This document shows, one piece after another, positions 10,120-18,081 of a stretch of 64,000 nucleotides of DNA (within the stretch, counting starts at the first letter, position 1; each line of letters opens with the position of its first letter). Under the pieces are notes generated by a model. It saw only the letters and a program-made list of their open reading frames with translations. It was not told the origin of the DNA and made no database searches. The position numbers and the translations under genes are program-made. Where the stretch lies: assembly GCA_026645815.1 (NCBI GenBank), contig JAPKMR010000011.1, positions 1 through 64,000 of the forward strand. Reading direction: 5' to 3'. The stretch is from Anaerolineae bacterium. Its GTDB lineage: Bacteria; Chloroflexota; Anaerolineae; B4-G1; SLSP01.

Positions 10120-11217
10120 ATGGCTCGGAAATATTGGCTACCAAAACTGCTCAAGGGTTTTCTGGTACTCACCCTTGCCTTAAGCAGTATGAGTGTACTG
10201 CTCCTGACCCAGCCTGTGGCAGCAGCGGGAAAGACAACCACCCCCAACGTGATTGCGCCCAGACATCCGGATATTTCGCCCTACCACAATTCACTTGATG
10301 ATGACACCGACTACGGTGACCTGCCCGATACCTACGGCACCACGTTGAGCAACAATGGCGCGAGGCACACGATAGTGAGCCTGCAGCTGGGCTCCAGCAA
10401 CACCGCAGAAACAGATGTACAACCAAGTGCGGAAGCCGACAGCGATACCGGAGATGATGGCATCACCTTCAGTTCCGACTCGTGGGAAGCAGGCAACACA
10501 GCATTCCTAACCGCATTCGTCAAGGGAGACAACGGTTACCTCGTGGGCTGGTTTGACTGGAACGGCGACGGCAAGTTTGATGTTGGCGAGATAGCAGATT
10601 TTGGCAGTATGAACGAAGGGTCCAACTCACTGAGCCTCAAAGTGCCCATGGACGCCTCCAATGGGACTTCCTGGATCTACATGCGCTTCCGCCTCTATGA
10701 TAGCAAAAACTTACCCGCACTCTCCCCCACGGGGCTGGCAACCAACGGTGAAGTGGAGGACTACCGTCACTCCTGGACACCCACGGCAGTGACCCTTGCT
10801 CGTTTCGAAGCCGCTGCACAGGGCGAGGCTATCCTCATCACCTGGGAAACGGCGACAGAGCTGGATAACCTCGGCTTCAACCTCTACCGCAGCGCGGTGC
10901 CCACCGGGCCGTGGACGCAGGTCAACGCCGCTTTCATCCCGGCGCAAGCTCCCGGCGCGGTTTTCGGCGCCGTCTACGAGCTGCTCGATACCGGGGTCAC
11001 ACCCGGTGCGCCCATCCACTACCGCCTCGAGGACGTGGACATTCACGGTGTGAGCACCTTCCACGGTCCTATCTCCATTACGCTAACCGGGCCGAGCGCC
11101 GTGAGTCTCGTCAGCTTTGGCGCGACCGGCGCCGCCTTTGGGTTGCTGCCGGCGCTGCTCTCCCTGGGGGGCCTTGGGTCTGGCACACAAACGGCGCAAG
11201 TAGCGCAGATTTTCTAA
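10120..11217 (+). CDS. Secreted GEVED-domain protein
   Basis: This 365-aa protein has a signal peptide (about 1-33, hydrophobic GFLVLTLALSSMSVLLLTQ then VAAAG) and a strong AGGAGG ribosome site. The GEVED domain runs from about 67 to 215 (DYGDLPDTYGT, WFDWNGDGKFDVGE, NGEVEDYRHSW). A fibronectin-like region follows (about 220-325, ILITWETATELDNLGFNLYRS). The last 45 residues are hydrophobic and glycine-rich, which could be an anchor. Family members are extracellular and probably adhesive or polymer-binding. No enzyme domain is visible. A canonical terminator follows, and a TATAAT box at 10031-10036 may be part of its promoter, though no good -35 is seen. Confidence 0.85.
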   Translation: MARKYWLPKLLKGFLVLTLALSSMSVLLLTQPVAAAGKTTTPNVIAPRHPDISPYHNSLDDDTDYGDLPDTYGTTLSNNGARHTIVSLQLGSSNTAETDVQPSAEADSDTGDDGITFSSDSWEAGNTAFLTAFVKGDNGYLVGWFDWNGDGKFDVGEIADFGSMNEGSNSLSLKVPMDASNGTSWIYMRFRLYDSKNLPALSPTGLATNGEVEDYRHSWTPTAVTLARFEAAAQGEAILITWETATELDNLGFNLYRSAVPTGPWTQVNAAFIPAQAPGAVFGAVYELLDTGVTPGAPIHYRLEDVDIHGVSTFHGPISITLTGPSAVSLVSFGATGAAFGLLPALLSLGGLGSGTQTAQVAQIF

Positions 11218-11222
11218 GAATC

Positions 11223-11257
11223 AAAAAAGCGACGGGGCAAGGCCCCGTCGCTTTTTT
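11223..11257 (+). terminator. Rho-independent terminator of the GEVED gene
   Basis: The stem AAAAAAGCGACGGGGC pairs with its complement and ends in TTTTTT, with a 3-nt loop, 5 nt after the stop codon. It can act in both directions and would also serve the zinc-ribbon gene ending at 11276. Confidence 0.9.
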
Positions 11258-11275
11258 GCTCTCTTATGATCCAGC

Positions 11276-12031
11276 TTAGCCAACCTTAGTTCCGCACTCA
11301 GGGCAGAACTTCGCGCCTTTGGTTTCCGTACCACACTTGGGACAAGTCGTCGCTACAGGCGCCCGCTCAATCCGCGTCCCACACTCGGGGCAGAATTTAG
11401 CTCCTTTCGCCTCTGCGCCGCACGCCGGGCATTTGTCCACGGCGGGCTGCGTCATCGGCGCGCCACATTCCGGGCAGAACTTGGTACCAGCTGGCGCCAC
11501 GTGTCCCTCCGGACAACGCGCCATCTGTGCCTGAGCCTGCGTCTGCGCCTGGCGCACCGCTTCACCCGCCTGTTTGAACGCATCGCCGAGGCCAAAGGCA
11601 CTCGCCAAGCCCTTTAGCGCCGCACCGGTCTGCGCGCCGCGCGATTCAGCAATCTCCTCCTGGCGCGGGCTGTGTTCCTGGCAATAGCCGCTCTGCGTGT
11701 CGAAATCCGAGAGGCACACAACGCGCTGGCAGGTGGGGCACTCACGGAAGTGCTCCTGCGCCTGCTGCCAGGCCGATTCGAGCTGTTGCGGCGTCATCGT
11801 GTAGCTGTAGCGCGGGTCATCCCCCACAACACTTTCAGCAGCAGCTCTGCCCACCAGAGGCACCTTGCGCAGCAGCCCGCCAAGCGCCTGCCGTCCCAAA
11901 TCCTGCACCACCGCGCCGCCAAAATCCGGCTGACTGCGAAATTCGCGGTTGCACATATCGCAGTAAAAGACCGCATACGGGCCTGCGCCATCATTGCGAA
12001 TTTCATAACGGGGCATGTGAGAGAAAGCCAT
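11276..12031 (-). CDS. Zinc-ribbon protein with three C-terminal double-CxxC ribbons
   Basis: This 251-aa protein has an N-terminal CxxC pair (YCDMCNREF), a middle region with CPTCQR, and three C-terminal zinc ribbons of the type FCPECGAPM ... CPACGAEAKGAKFCPECG ... CPKCGTETKGAKFCPECG. The middle (AFGLGDAFKQAGEAVRQ and flanks) looks helical. I start at 12031 because GGGAGG lies 6 nt upstream; the ATG at 12037 is too close to it. The molecular role is unknown. Such proteins are common in Chloroflexota and may bind nucleic acid or partner proteins. Confidence 0.8.
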   Translation of the reverse strand: MAFSHMPRYEIRNDGAGPYAVFYCDMCNREFRSQPDFGGAVVQDLGRQALGGLLRKVPLVGRAAAESVVGDDPRYSYTMTPQQLESAWQQAQEHFRECPTCQRVVCLSDFDTQSGYCQEHSPRQEEIAESRGAQTGAALKGLASAFGLGDAFKQAGEAVRQAQTQAQAQMARCPEGHVAPAGTKFCPECGAPMTQPAVDKCPACGAEAKGAKFCPECGTRIERAPVATTCPKCGTETKGAKFCPECGTKVG

Positions 12032-12162
12032 AATCATCCTCCCTGAACAATATGGGCGAGAGCAAATACGCTCTCCGCCTCACAAAATTCGAAACAATAA
12101 GCATTCACCATAGTGCTTGTGCTTCATCTTTTAGTGTACTCCACTATGGGATACTGTCAAAA

Positions 12163-13047
12163 CTAAAACTCAGTTTTCTCATACACAAAGGTATCTGCCT
12201 CACCACCGTGCTCCAAATCAAAACCCAAACAGGTCAAGATGGGCAGCGCAGCCAAAGGCTGCGACGCCGCATAAGGTAGCATGACCTCCACCGTCCGCGA
12301 CTTGCGTGCCAGAGCCAAGGCGTGGTGCAGGAGAATTCCGACCGCTTCCGGTTCGCCATCCACAAAATCAATGGTAAATTCCTGCTCATGGCGCCGGGGA
12401 TGCCCTGAACAAAGCATCGCAATCACCTGCGAGCCACGCCGCAGGCCCAGAATCCAGCGCATCCGCGCAAAAACGGCTTCCGGTGCAGCTGCAAAGGGAA
12501 GAAAGCACCAGCCATGCGGAAAATAGCCCCCCGAGGCACGCATAAAAGTGGAGTGGGAGATAAAATCGAGCGCCGTACCGGTATCGAGTACCTGCACCTG
12601 CGGGGAAAGCTGCCCGTGCGCGCACACGGGCGCGGTAGTCTTGGCCTCCGTATAGATGAAGGAAGCCACACGCCGAAAGCCGCACGCTTCAGTGATGCGC
12701 ATTGTAGCGACATTATCCAGATAAGTGGAGAGCGCCACGCTCCCAGCACCTTGTAGCCGTGCTGTCTCAAAGAGATAACGCGTCAACGCCTTAGCGATAC
12801 CCTGCCCACGGAAGGCTGGATCTACCCGCAAACCCTCCATCCACAAATACCCGGGCCACAACTGCACCCAACGTCCGTAACCGATAACCTCACCCTTCGA
12901 AACAGCGACAATCACCGCGCCGCGCGGGTCAGCCAGCCATTCGTCAATCACCCCCGCAATGTAGTCCTCGCCATCCCAAATTTGCGTGGAGATGGAAACA
13001 ATCCGCTGTACATCTGCCTGTGTCGCTTGCCGAAGCACTAACGCCAT
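12163..13047 (-). CDS. GNAT-family N-acetyltransferase (two-domain)
   Basis: This 294-aa protein has an N-terminal GNAT domain with the acetyl-CoA signature VDPAFRGQGIAKALTRYLFE (about residues 74-93) and the following beta5/alpha4 segment NVATMRITEACGFRRV. The C-terminal half (about 150-290) looks like a degenerate second GNAT fold, without a clear CoA loop. The substrate cannot be told from sequence. It is a stand-alone gene; the 115-bp gap before the zinc-ribbon gene holds nothing I can name. Confidence 0.85.
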   Translation of the reverse strand: MALVLRQATQADVQRIVSISTQIWDGEDYIAGVIDEWLADPRGAVIVAVSKGEVIGYGRWVQLWPGYLWMEGLRVDPAFRGQGIAKALTRYLFETARLQGAGSVALSTYLDNVATMRITEACGFRRVASFIYTEAKTTAPVCAHGQLSPQVQVLDTGTALDFISHSTFMRASGGYFPHGWCFLPFAAAPEAVFARMRWILGLRRGSQVIAMLCSGHPRRHEQEFTIDFVDGEPEAVGILLHHALALARKSRTVEVMLPYAASQPLAALPILTCLGFDLEHGGEADTFVYEKTEF

Positions 13048-13254
13048 CCTTGCGCACTCCTGTCAATTAGAAATGAGATTTGAGCAATCAGCCGTTCTCG
13101 AAGAACACTGTCTCAATCAGATGGGTCTACAAACGCTATTTTACGGCTGATTCGAGGATAAGTCCAGGAATCAAACCGAGTTACAACCACAACAGTATCT
13201 ACCTAAAACGGAGACTTGCAAGCGGGGTATAGGGCCAATTCAAGGGGTCATTAT

Positions 13255-13293
13255 GGCTGTTTTTGGAGCGCGCGAAGCGCTCCAAAAACAGCC
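13255..13293. repeat. Family B palindrome, 17-bp perfect arms
   Basis: Arm GGCTGTTTTTGGAGCGC with a 5-nt loop, in the gap between the GNAT gene and pspC (13048-13315). T-left/A-right polarity as in the other copies. Nothing else is recognisable in this gap. Confidence 0.8.
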
Positions 13294-13315
13294 TGCTAGA
13301 GTGTGGTCAAGCGTA

Positions 13316-13531
13316 TCAACTGGCCCGCTGTGGGCGCAATGCCGCGCGTTTCCGCGGGATAACGATCCAGAGCACGAGATACGGAATAAGCGCAGGGAAG
13401 CCCCCTGGCAGCGCCAGGATCAGAAAGATCAGGCGAAACCAGAAAACGGAAATGCCCGTAAATTCCGCCAACCCTCCACAAACCCCAGCGACAATACCAT
13501 TCTGTCGTCGTAATTGATGTTCAGCAGACAT
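13316..13531 (-). CDS. PspC-domain small membrane protein
   Basis: This 71-aa protein matches the PspC domain: NGIVAGVCGGLAEFTGI followed by a hydrophobic stretch (FWFRLIFLILALPGGFPALIPYLVLWIVIP). PspC proteins sit in the inner membrane and take part in envelope-stress responses in other bacteria. Start chosen at 13531 (MSAEHQ) with AAGGAGG 9 nt upstream. No pspA or pspB is nearby, so its role here is open. Confidence 0.88.
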   Translation of the reverse strand: MSAEHQLRRQNGIVAGVCGGLAEFTGISVFWFRLIFLILALPGGFPALIPYLVLWIVIPRKRAALRPQRAS

Positions 13532-13673
13532 GATTATCATCCTCCTTGTGTGTTCTATGAGAATATACGCAGGAAACAAAAAAGAGTTTCAAGGAGTGGG
13601 GTAACTTGCCCAGGCTCGCATCGCCAGATGCAAATTGCGGGTTGAAGCCCGCTAGAAGGCGTGTTTTTGAAAC

Positions 13674-13704
13674 GCTTCGACGAAGGCAGAGCCTTCGTCG
13701 AAGC
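13674..13704. terminator. Hairpin between pspC and the GH13 gene
   Basis: Perfect 14-bp stem (GCTTCGACGAAGGC) with an AGA loop, 40 nt beyond the stop of the minus-strand glucosidase gene. There is no clear T-run, so a termination role is only likely. Confidence 0.5.
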
Positions 13705-13743
13705 ATTAGGGAATATGAAACAAAGACCCGGGGAGTATTTCTG

Positions 13744-15471
13744 CTAAGCCGGCACCAGCTCAATAATGAGGATACCGTAGGGTGGTATTGTCAGCGCACT
13801 GAAATCGAGCGAACCGGCAGACAGGGCAGGATACGCAAAGAGCACGTGCCCGGTCGCCGCCAGATTCAACACTCGCGTCTGCTCCATGTCGGAGTAGTTC
13901 AACACCACCAGGCAAGTCTGACCTTCAACATCGCGCAGAAATACCAACACATCCGCATCGTTTTCCAGCAAGGGAGTGTAATCCCCGGCAACGAGCGCAG
14001 GTGTGTTCTGCCGCAGCGCAATCATCCGCCGGTAGAAAGCCAGCATCGAATCAGGCTCCGCCTCCTGTGCAGCGACGTTGATGCCCGCGGCATAATTCGG
14101 GTTCACCGGCAACCAGGGTTTCACATCGGCGGGACAGAAGCCTCCGTTAGGCGCAGCGGACCATTGCATGGGCGTGCGGCATTTATCGCGACTGCTGACC
14201 ATGGCATGCCAGGTTGCCTCCTCCAAGGGCTTGCCGAAAAGATCCCGGTATAAACGGAAGTACCAGAATGCCATCGTGTCGCGGCATTGTTGCATATCGG
14301 TGAGGATATAGTCGTTCATGCCGATTTCTTCACCGTTATAGAGGAAGGGCGTGCCGCGCAGGGTCAGCATCAAGGCCAGCGACAGTCGCGCAATCGCATC
14401 GGCGCGCGGGCTGCGCTGTCCCGGTTCATCACCACTGTATGCGGAATAAACACGGGTACGGTCGTGGTTGCCCAGGCAGTTGCAGGGCCAGGCGCCCGCG
14501 GGCAATGCGCCCAGGCGGGCGCGCTGGTTGTCGCGAATCCAGGCAGGCGTCAATGCTTTGGTACGCATCAGTGGGAAGTTGAAAGCAAGGTGCAGTTCAT
14601 TCGAGCCATTGCCGTAATAGGCCACATTGTCTGTCTCGCCGACCAACATGCGATCGTCGTACTGCTCAATAATCTGGCGTAACTCCTGAAACAGCTCGTG
14701 AATGCCCGGATAGGCGCGTTGGTATTCAAAGAGCCGGCGCCATTGCTCCTGCATCACGGGGTCCCGCTGCTCTCCGCGCGGACGTCCGGACATACGATAC
14801 AGCTCATCCTGCGAGTAATCCGCGGTATGGTTGGGCAAGTCAGGATCCTCAAAGATGGTGTCAATGGCATCCAGACGGAAGCCATCTACCCCCATGTCAA
14901 GCCAGAAACGGACAGCGTCCCACATCGCCGCCTTGACCTCAGGGTTGCGCCAGTTGAGGTCAGGCTGCTCCTTGAGAAAGTAATGATAGTAATACTGCCC
15001 CGTGATGGGGTCAAATTCCCACGCCGAACCGCCAAAGGTGGATTCCCAGTTGTTGGGTGGTCCGCCCTCAGACGAAGGAGCACGCCAGATATACCAGTCG
15101 CGCTTGGGGTTATCAAGGCTAGAAGCAGATTCTCTGAACCAGGGATGCTCGTGCGAGGTGTGATTGAGCACAAGGTCCAGGATGACGCGCATGCCACGGG
15201 TGTGCGCCTCCTCCAGGAAGCGCCGGAACGTCGCCAGATCACCGTAATCGGGATCCACGTCCGTATAATCGGCAATATCATAGCCCACGTCAAAGTTGGG
15301 GGAAGGGTAATGTGGCGAGAGCCAGATACCCTCAATGCCCAGGGATTGAAGGTAATCCAGCTTTTCGATGGCGCCGTACAGGTCGCCAATGCCGTCCCCA
15401 TTGCCATCAGCGAAGCTGCGGGGATAAATCTGATAGAAGACGATTTTCTGCCACCACTTCAGATCAGTCAA
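13744..15471 (-). CDS. GH13-family alpha-glucosidase (oligo-1,6-glucosidase type)
   Basis: This 575-aa protein is a cytoplasmic glycoside hydrolase of family 13. It begins with the usual WWQKIVFYQIYPRSF. The conserved regions are complete: LDLVLNH, DGFRLDAID with nucleophile Asp201, VGETD with acid/base Glu279, and NHD with Asp337. A C-terminal beta domain (about 480-575) is present. It would hydrolyse alpha-glucosidic bonds of short oligosaccharides or disaccharides; exact specificity cannot be assigned. No signal peptide is present. The start appears to be TTG at 15471, with GGAGG 7 nt upstream. Confidence 0.93.
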   Translation of the reverse strand: MTDLKWWQKIVFYQIYPRSFADGNGDGIGDLYGAIEKLDYLQSLGIEGIWLSPHYPSPNFDVGYDIADYTDVDPDYGDLATFRRFLEEAHTRGMRVILDLVLNHTSHEHPWFRESASSLDNPKRDWYIWRAPSSEGGPPNNWESTFGGSAWEFDPITGQYYYHYFLKEQPDLNWRNPEVKAAMWDAVRFWLDMGVDGFRLDAIDTIFEDPDLPNHTADYSQDELYRMSGRPRGEQRDPVMQEQWRRLFEYQRAYPGIHELFQELRQIIEQYDDRMLVGETDNVAYYGNGSNELHLAFNFPLMRTKALTPAWIRDNQRARLGALPAGAWPCNCLGNHDRTRVYSAYSGDEPGQRSPRADAIARLSLALMLTLRGTPFLYNGEEIGMNDYILTDMQQCRDTMAFWYFRLYRDLFGKPLEEATWHAMVSSRDKCRTPMQWSAAPNGGFCPADVKPWLPVNPNYAAGINVAAQEAEPDSMLAFYRRMIALRQNTPALVAGDYTPLLENDADVLVFLRDVEGQTCLVVLNYSDMEQTRVLNLAATGHVLFAYPALSAGSLDFSALTIPPYGILIIELVPA

Positions 15472-15502
15472 GATGTACCTCCATTAGCCGTGCCAATCAA
15501 GG

Positions 15503-15531
15503 GCATTCATAGCAGTTCAGCGGGCTTCTGC
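15503..15531 (+). repeat. Module A dispersed repeat, copy 4
   Basis: GCATTCATAGCAGTTCAG followed by CGGGCTTCTGC, differing from copy 1 at two positions. It lies between the glucosidase start and the transaminase stop. Confidence 0.72.
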
Positions 15532-15576
15532 AACTGCTGCAAGATACGCTGTGTGAGTTGGTTGCTACGAAATCCA

Positions 15577-16458
15577 TCAAGCGTCGGGAGTTGTGACTCC
15601 AGACTTGCGACCGGCGCTCTCGCGCTCGACAATGGCGCGGAAAGCACGCTGCAATTGCCGTGTCAGCGGTCCTGGAACGCCATCGCCCACAGACCAATCA
15701 TCTACCTGCACCACGGGCATCACCTCGGTCGTCGTCCCCAAAATCATCAATTCCTGAGCATTCGGCAGCTCACTCTCAAAGATGGGGAATTCTTTGACCG
15801 GGATGCCCAAGTCGCGGCAAGCTTCCAGGATAACCTGACGGGTCACACCGCCGAGAATATTGTTCGTGACCGGCGCAGTCACGAGTGCGCCGTCGAAGAT
15901 GCCGCAGACCGTGGTGTGCGAGCCTTCCATCACCACCCCATCGCGCACGAGAATGGCTTCCCAGGCGCCTTGTTCGTGTGCCTGTTGGCTGGCGAGAATG
16001 TTAGGCAGCAACATCAGCGCTTTGATATCGCAACGCGCCCAGCGAATATCCGGCACGAGGATGACTTTGATACCGGTCTCCCACTCTCGCACCGGTGGGT
16101 GGATGGCGCCCGCAGTGATGTAAATGGTGGGCGTTGGCGGCGGGTCGGGGAAAATATGCGTGCGCGGCGCAACCCCACGGGTAAGTTGCAGATAAAGCCG
16201 GGCATCAGTGTCCAACAACCCATTGCGCGCCAGCAATTCCACACACACGGTTTCCAGTGCTGCCAGATCAGGCACGGGAATCCGCAGTTCGCTCATACTG
16301 CGGCGCAGGCGGGCGAAGTGCATATCCGCGTGGAACAGCGCCCCATGATAGGCACGGATGACCTCATAGACGCCATCGGCAAAGAGAAAGCCCCGATCGT
16401 CCGGGGAAATACAAACCGCTTCCTTGAGCATGAATTGCCCGTTGAAGTAAACGATCAT
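15577..16458 (-). CDS. Class IV aminotransferase, D-amino-acid transaminase-like
   Basis: This 293-aa PLP enzyme has the class IV fold. The cofactor lysine is Lys146 in CDIKALMLLPN, and the glutamate near the ring nitrogen is in VVMEGSHT. The N-terminal ISPDDRGFLFADGVYEVIR and the RGVAPRTHIFP segment resemble bacterial D-alanine transaminases more than BCAT enzymes. It would interconvert D-amino acids and 2-oxo acids, feeding D-Glu or D-Ala into peptidoglycan, but branched-chain or aminodeoxychorismate lyase activity cannot be excluded. GAGGG lies about 10 nt before the ATG at 16458. Confidence 0.88.
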   Translation of the reverse strand: MIVYFNGQFMLKEAVCISPDDRGFLFADGVYEVIRAYHGALFHADMHFARLRRSMSELRIPVPDLAALETVCVELLARNGLLDTDARLYLQLTRGVAPRTHIFPDPPPTPTIYITAGAIHPPVREWETGIKVILVPDIRWARCDIKALMLLPNILASQQAHEQGAWEAILVRDGVVMEGSHTTVCGIFDGALVTAPVTNNILGGVTRQVILEACRDLGIPVKEFPIFESELPNAQELMILGTTTEVMPVVQVDDWSVGDGVPGPLTRQLQRAFRAIVERESAGRKSGVTTPDA

Positions 16459-16540
16459 GTGCTATTGGTCCCTCAAATGGATTATATACCAACACTTATT
16501 GTACCACAAGCCCTGAAAAAGCCCCGATTCCCTCCCCCAG

Positions 16541-16856
16541 GTAGGGCGCGTTTCAAAACAGGGGCGGCAACCTCAAACGCCCCTACAGGGCGTGTTAGAG
16601 AAGTGATTTTTTGCGGCGTGGCTGCGCCACGCCGCAAAAAATCAATCAAAGAAAAAGCATTTGCATGATAGTCGTTTCACTTTTTCCCCAAAGTTGAAAC
16701 ACACACCCAGTTAGGGCGCGTTTCAAAACGGGGGTGAAATTCTCAGGCACCCCTACAGGGCGCAGAAGGAAATTGATTTTTGGCGACTGGGCAAAGCCCC
16801 GTCGCCAAAAATCAATCAAAGAAAGACAGCAGAGCTCCCTGAACTGCTACGAATGC
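16541..16856. repeat. Composite repeat block: C, B, D, C, B, A
   Basis: This gene-free stretch is the fullest mosaic in the window. It holds module C (16541-16593), palindrome B with 19-bp arms (16604-16644), module D inverted (16645-16701), module C (16711-16763), palindrome B with 21-bp arms and one G:T pair (16772-16816), and module A inverted (16829-16856). It reads like two units in tandem. Confidence 0.75.
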
Positions 16857-16870
16857 CCATAAAAGTGCTT

Positions 16871-16899
16871 TTGACAGAATCTGAGAGCTTACCTATAAT
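16871..16899 (+). promoter_or_regulatory. Consensus sigma-70-type promoter
   Basis: TTGACA (16871-16876), exactly 17 nt, then TATAAT (16894-16899). Both boxes match consensus. It lies just after the repeat block and 97 nt before the start of the HEAT-repeat gene, so it should drive that operon. Confidence 0.8.
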
Positions 16900-16995
16900 A
16901 AATCAAGGCTGGGAGCGGTACCAATAATGATCCCCAGCTGGTACCAGCCTACCTTTGGCAGCAGAGCACGTCCAGCGGTTCGGGAGAGTGTAGCG

Positions 16996-17667
16996 ATGTC
17001 CATCCTTGTCAAACTATCATCACAAGTTGGTGACCGCTCCGAAGGCGCCAATCGCCAGGTCGTGGTTCAATGCCTTGAAGACCCCAACCTGCTGGATGCA
17101 ATCGTCGCAGGCCTCCGCAGCCAAGAGGCAGCACTAGTCGGCGACTGCGCTGAAGTATTGACGCAAGTTGCGGAGCAACACCCGGATTGGGTCGCCCCTC
17201 ACGCCGCAGCATTAGCGCCATTGCTGAACCACAAAGCCACCCGCGTGCGCTGGGAAGCCACACATGCGCTAGCCCTGGTTGCACTACCCGCCCCCGCAGT
17301 CATAGCGGACTTGCTTCCCGAGCTAGCGGAAAAAATCCGCACCGATTCAAGCGTCATCGTTCGCGATTACGCGACAGATGCTATTGCAAACTACGCCGCG
17401 ACCGGCAAGCCCGCGGCAGAGAGAGCCTATCCCTTGCTCAAGGAAGCCCTGACCGCCTGGGAAGGCAAACATGCCGGACACGCACTGCGAGGCTTGTGCA
17501 ACGTCGCCACAATGGCGCCCGCTCTTGTTGATGAGCTCCGTGTCATCGCTGCGGATTATTCGCTTGCCGGGAAAGCCGTCGTACGCAAAGTAGCAAAAGA
17601 GCTACTCAAGACCATAGAATCCTCACAAAAACAAGCATCATTCACAGGAGACCCCATATGCCGGTAA
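16996..17667 (+). CDS. HEAT-repeat protein
   Basis: This 223-aa all-helical protein has tandem HEAT-like repeats such as WVAPHAAALAPLLNHKATRVRWEATHALALV broken into helix pairs, then VIVRDYATDAIANYAA. Such proteins are scaffolds for protein-protein contacts; no catalytic motif is seen. The start at 16996 is chosen for the GGGAG 9 nt upstream; an ATG at 16927 in frame lacks one. Its last 10 nt overlap the start of the next gene, which suggests translational coupling with the membrane methyltransferase. Confidence 0.78.
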   Translation: MSILVKLSSQVGDRSEGANRQVVVQCLEDPNLLDAIVAGLRSQEAALVGDCAEVLTQVAEQHPDWVAPHAAALAPLLNHKATRVRWEATHALALVALPAPAVIADLLPELAEKIRTDSSVIVRDYATDAIANYAATGKPAAERAYPLLKEALTAWEGKHAGHALRGLCNVATMAPALVDELRVIAADYSLAGKAVVRKVAKELLKTIESSQKQASFTGDPICR

Positions 17668-18073
17668 ATCATGAACAAGTATTGCGGGTAATTTTCTTCA
17701 CGACGTTCTTCGCCGTACTGGCGGTCCGGTTCATTTCCGGATTAACAATCCGGCAGCGAGATGAAAGCAGTTGGTTTGTGGAGCAAGAGGCGGTGGAACG
17801 GGAGGGGCTGTGGAGCATCGTACTGCGATTGCTCCTGTTTCTGTGGATGGTAGCAACGGTGGTCCTTTATGCCTTCTATCCCCCATGGTTTCGCGTTTTG
17901 ACCGTGCCGCTGCCACTGTGGTTACGGTGGGTGGGAGCAGGATTGGCGCTGCTGAGTGTGCCGATGCTCGTGTGGGTGCACATCGCACTGGGGCGGCATT
18001 GGTCCACCAGCCTGCAGTTCAAAACTGAGCACCGCCTCATCCAGACAGGTCCCTATCGCTGGGTGCGGCACCC

Positions 18074-18081
18074 CATGTACA
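18074..18081 (+). repeat. Left target-site duplication of the IS1634-like element
   Basis: CATGTACA, repeated exactly at 19885-19892. Confidence 0.85.

Noticed and set aside
14698..16668. A 656-codon open frame on the plus strand
   Set aside because: It lies antisense to the GH13 and transaminase genes, which have full conserved motifs; the plus frame has none and crosses repeat DNA.
16541..16856. CRISPR-like array
   Set aside because: Repeats are of different kinds, with no regular spacing or unique spacers, and no cas gene is present.
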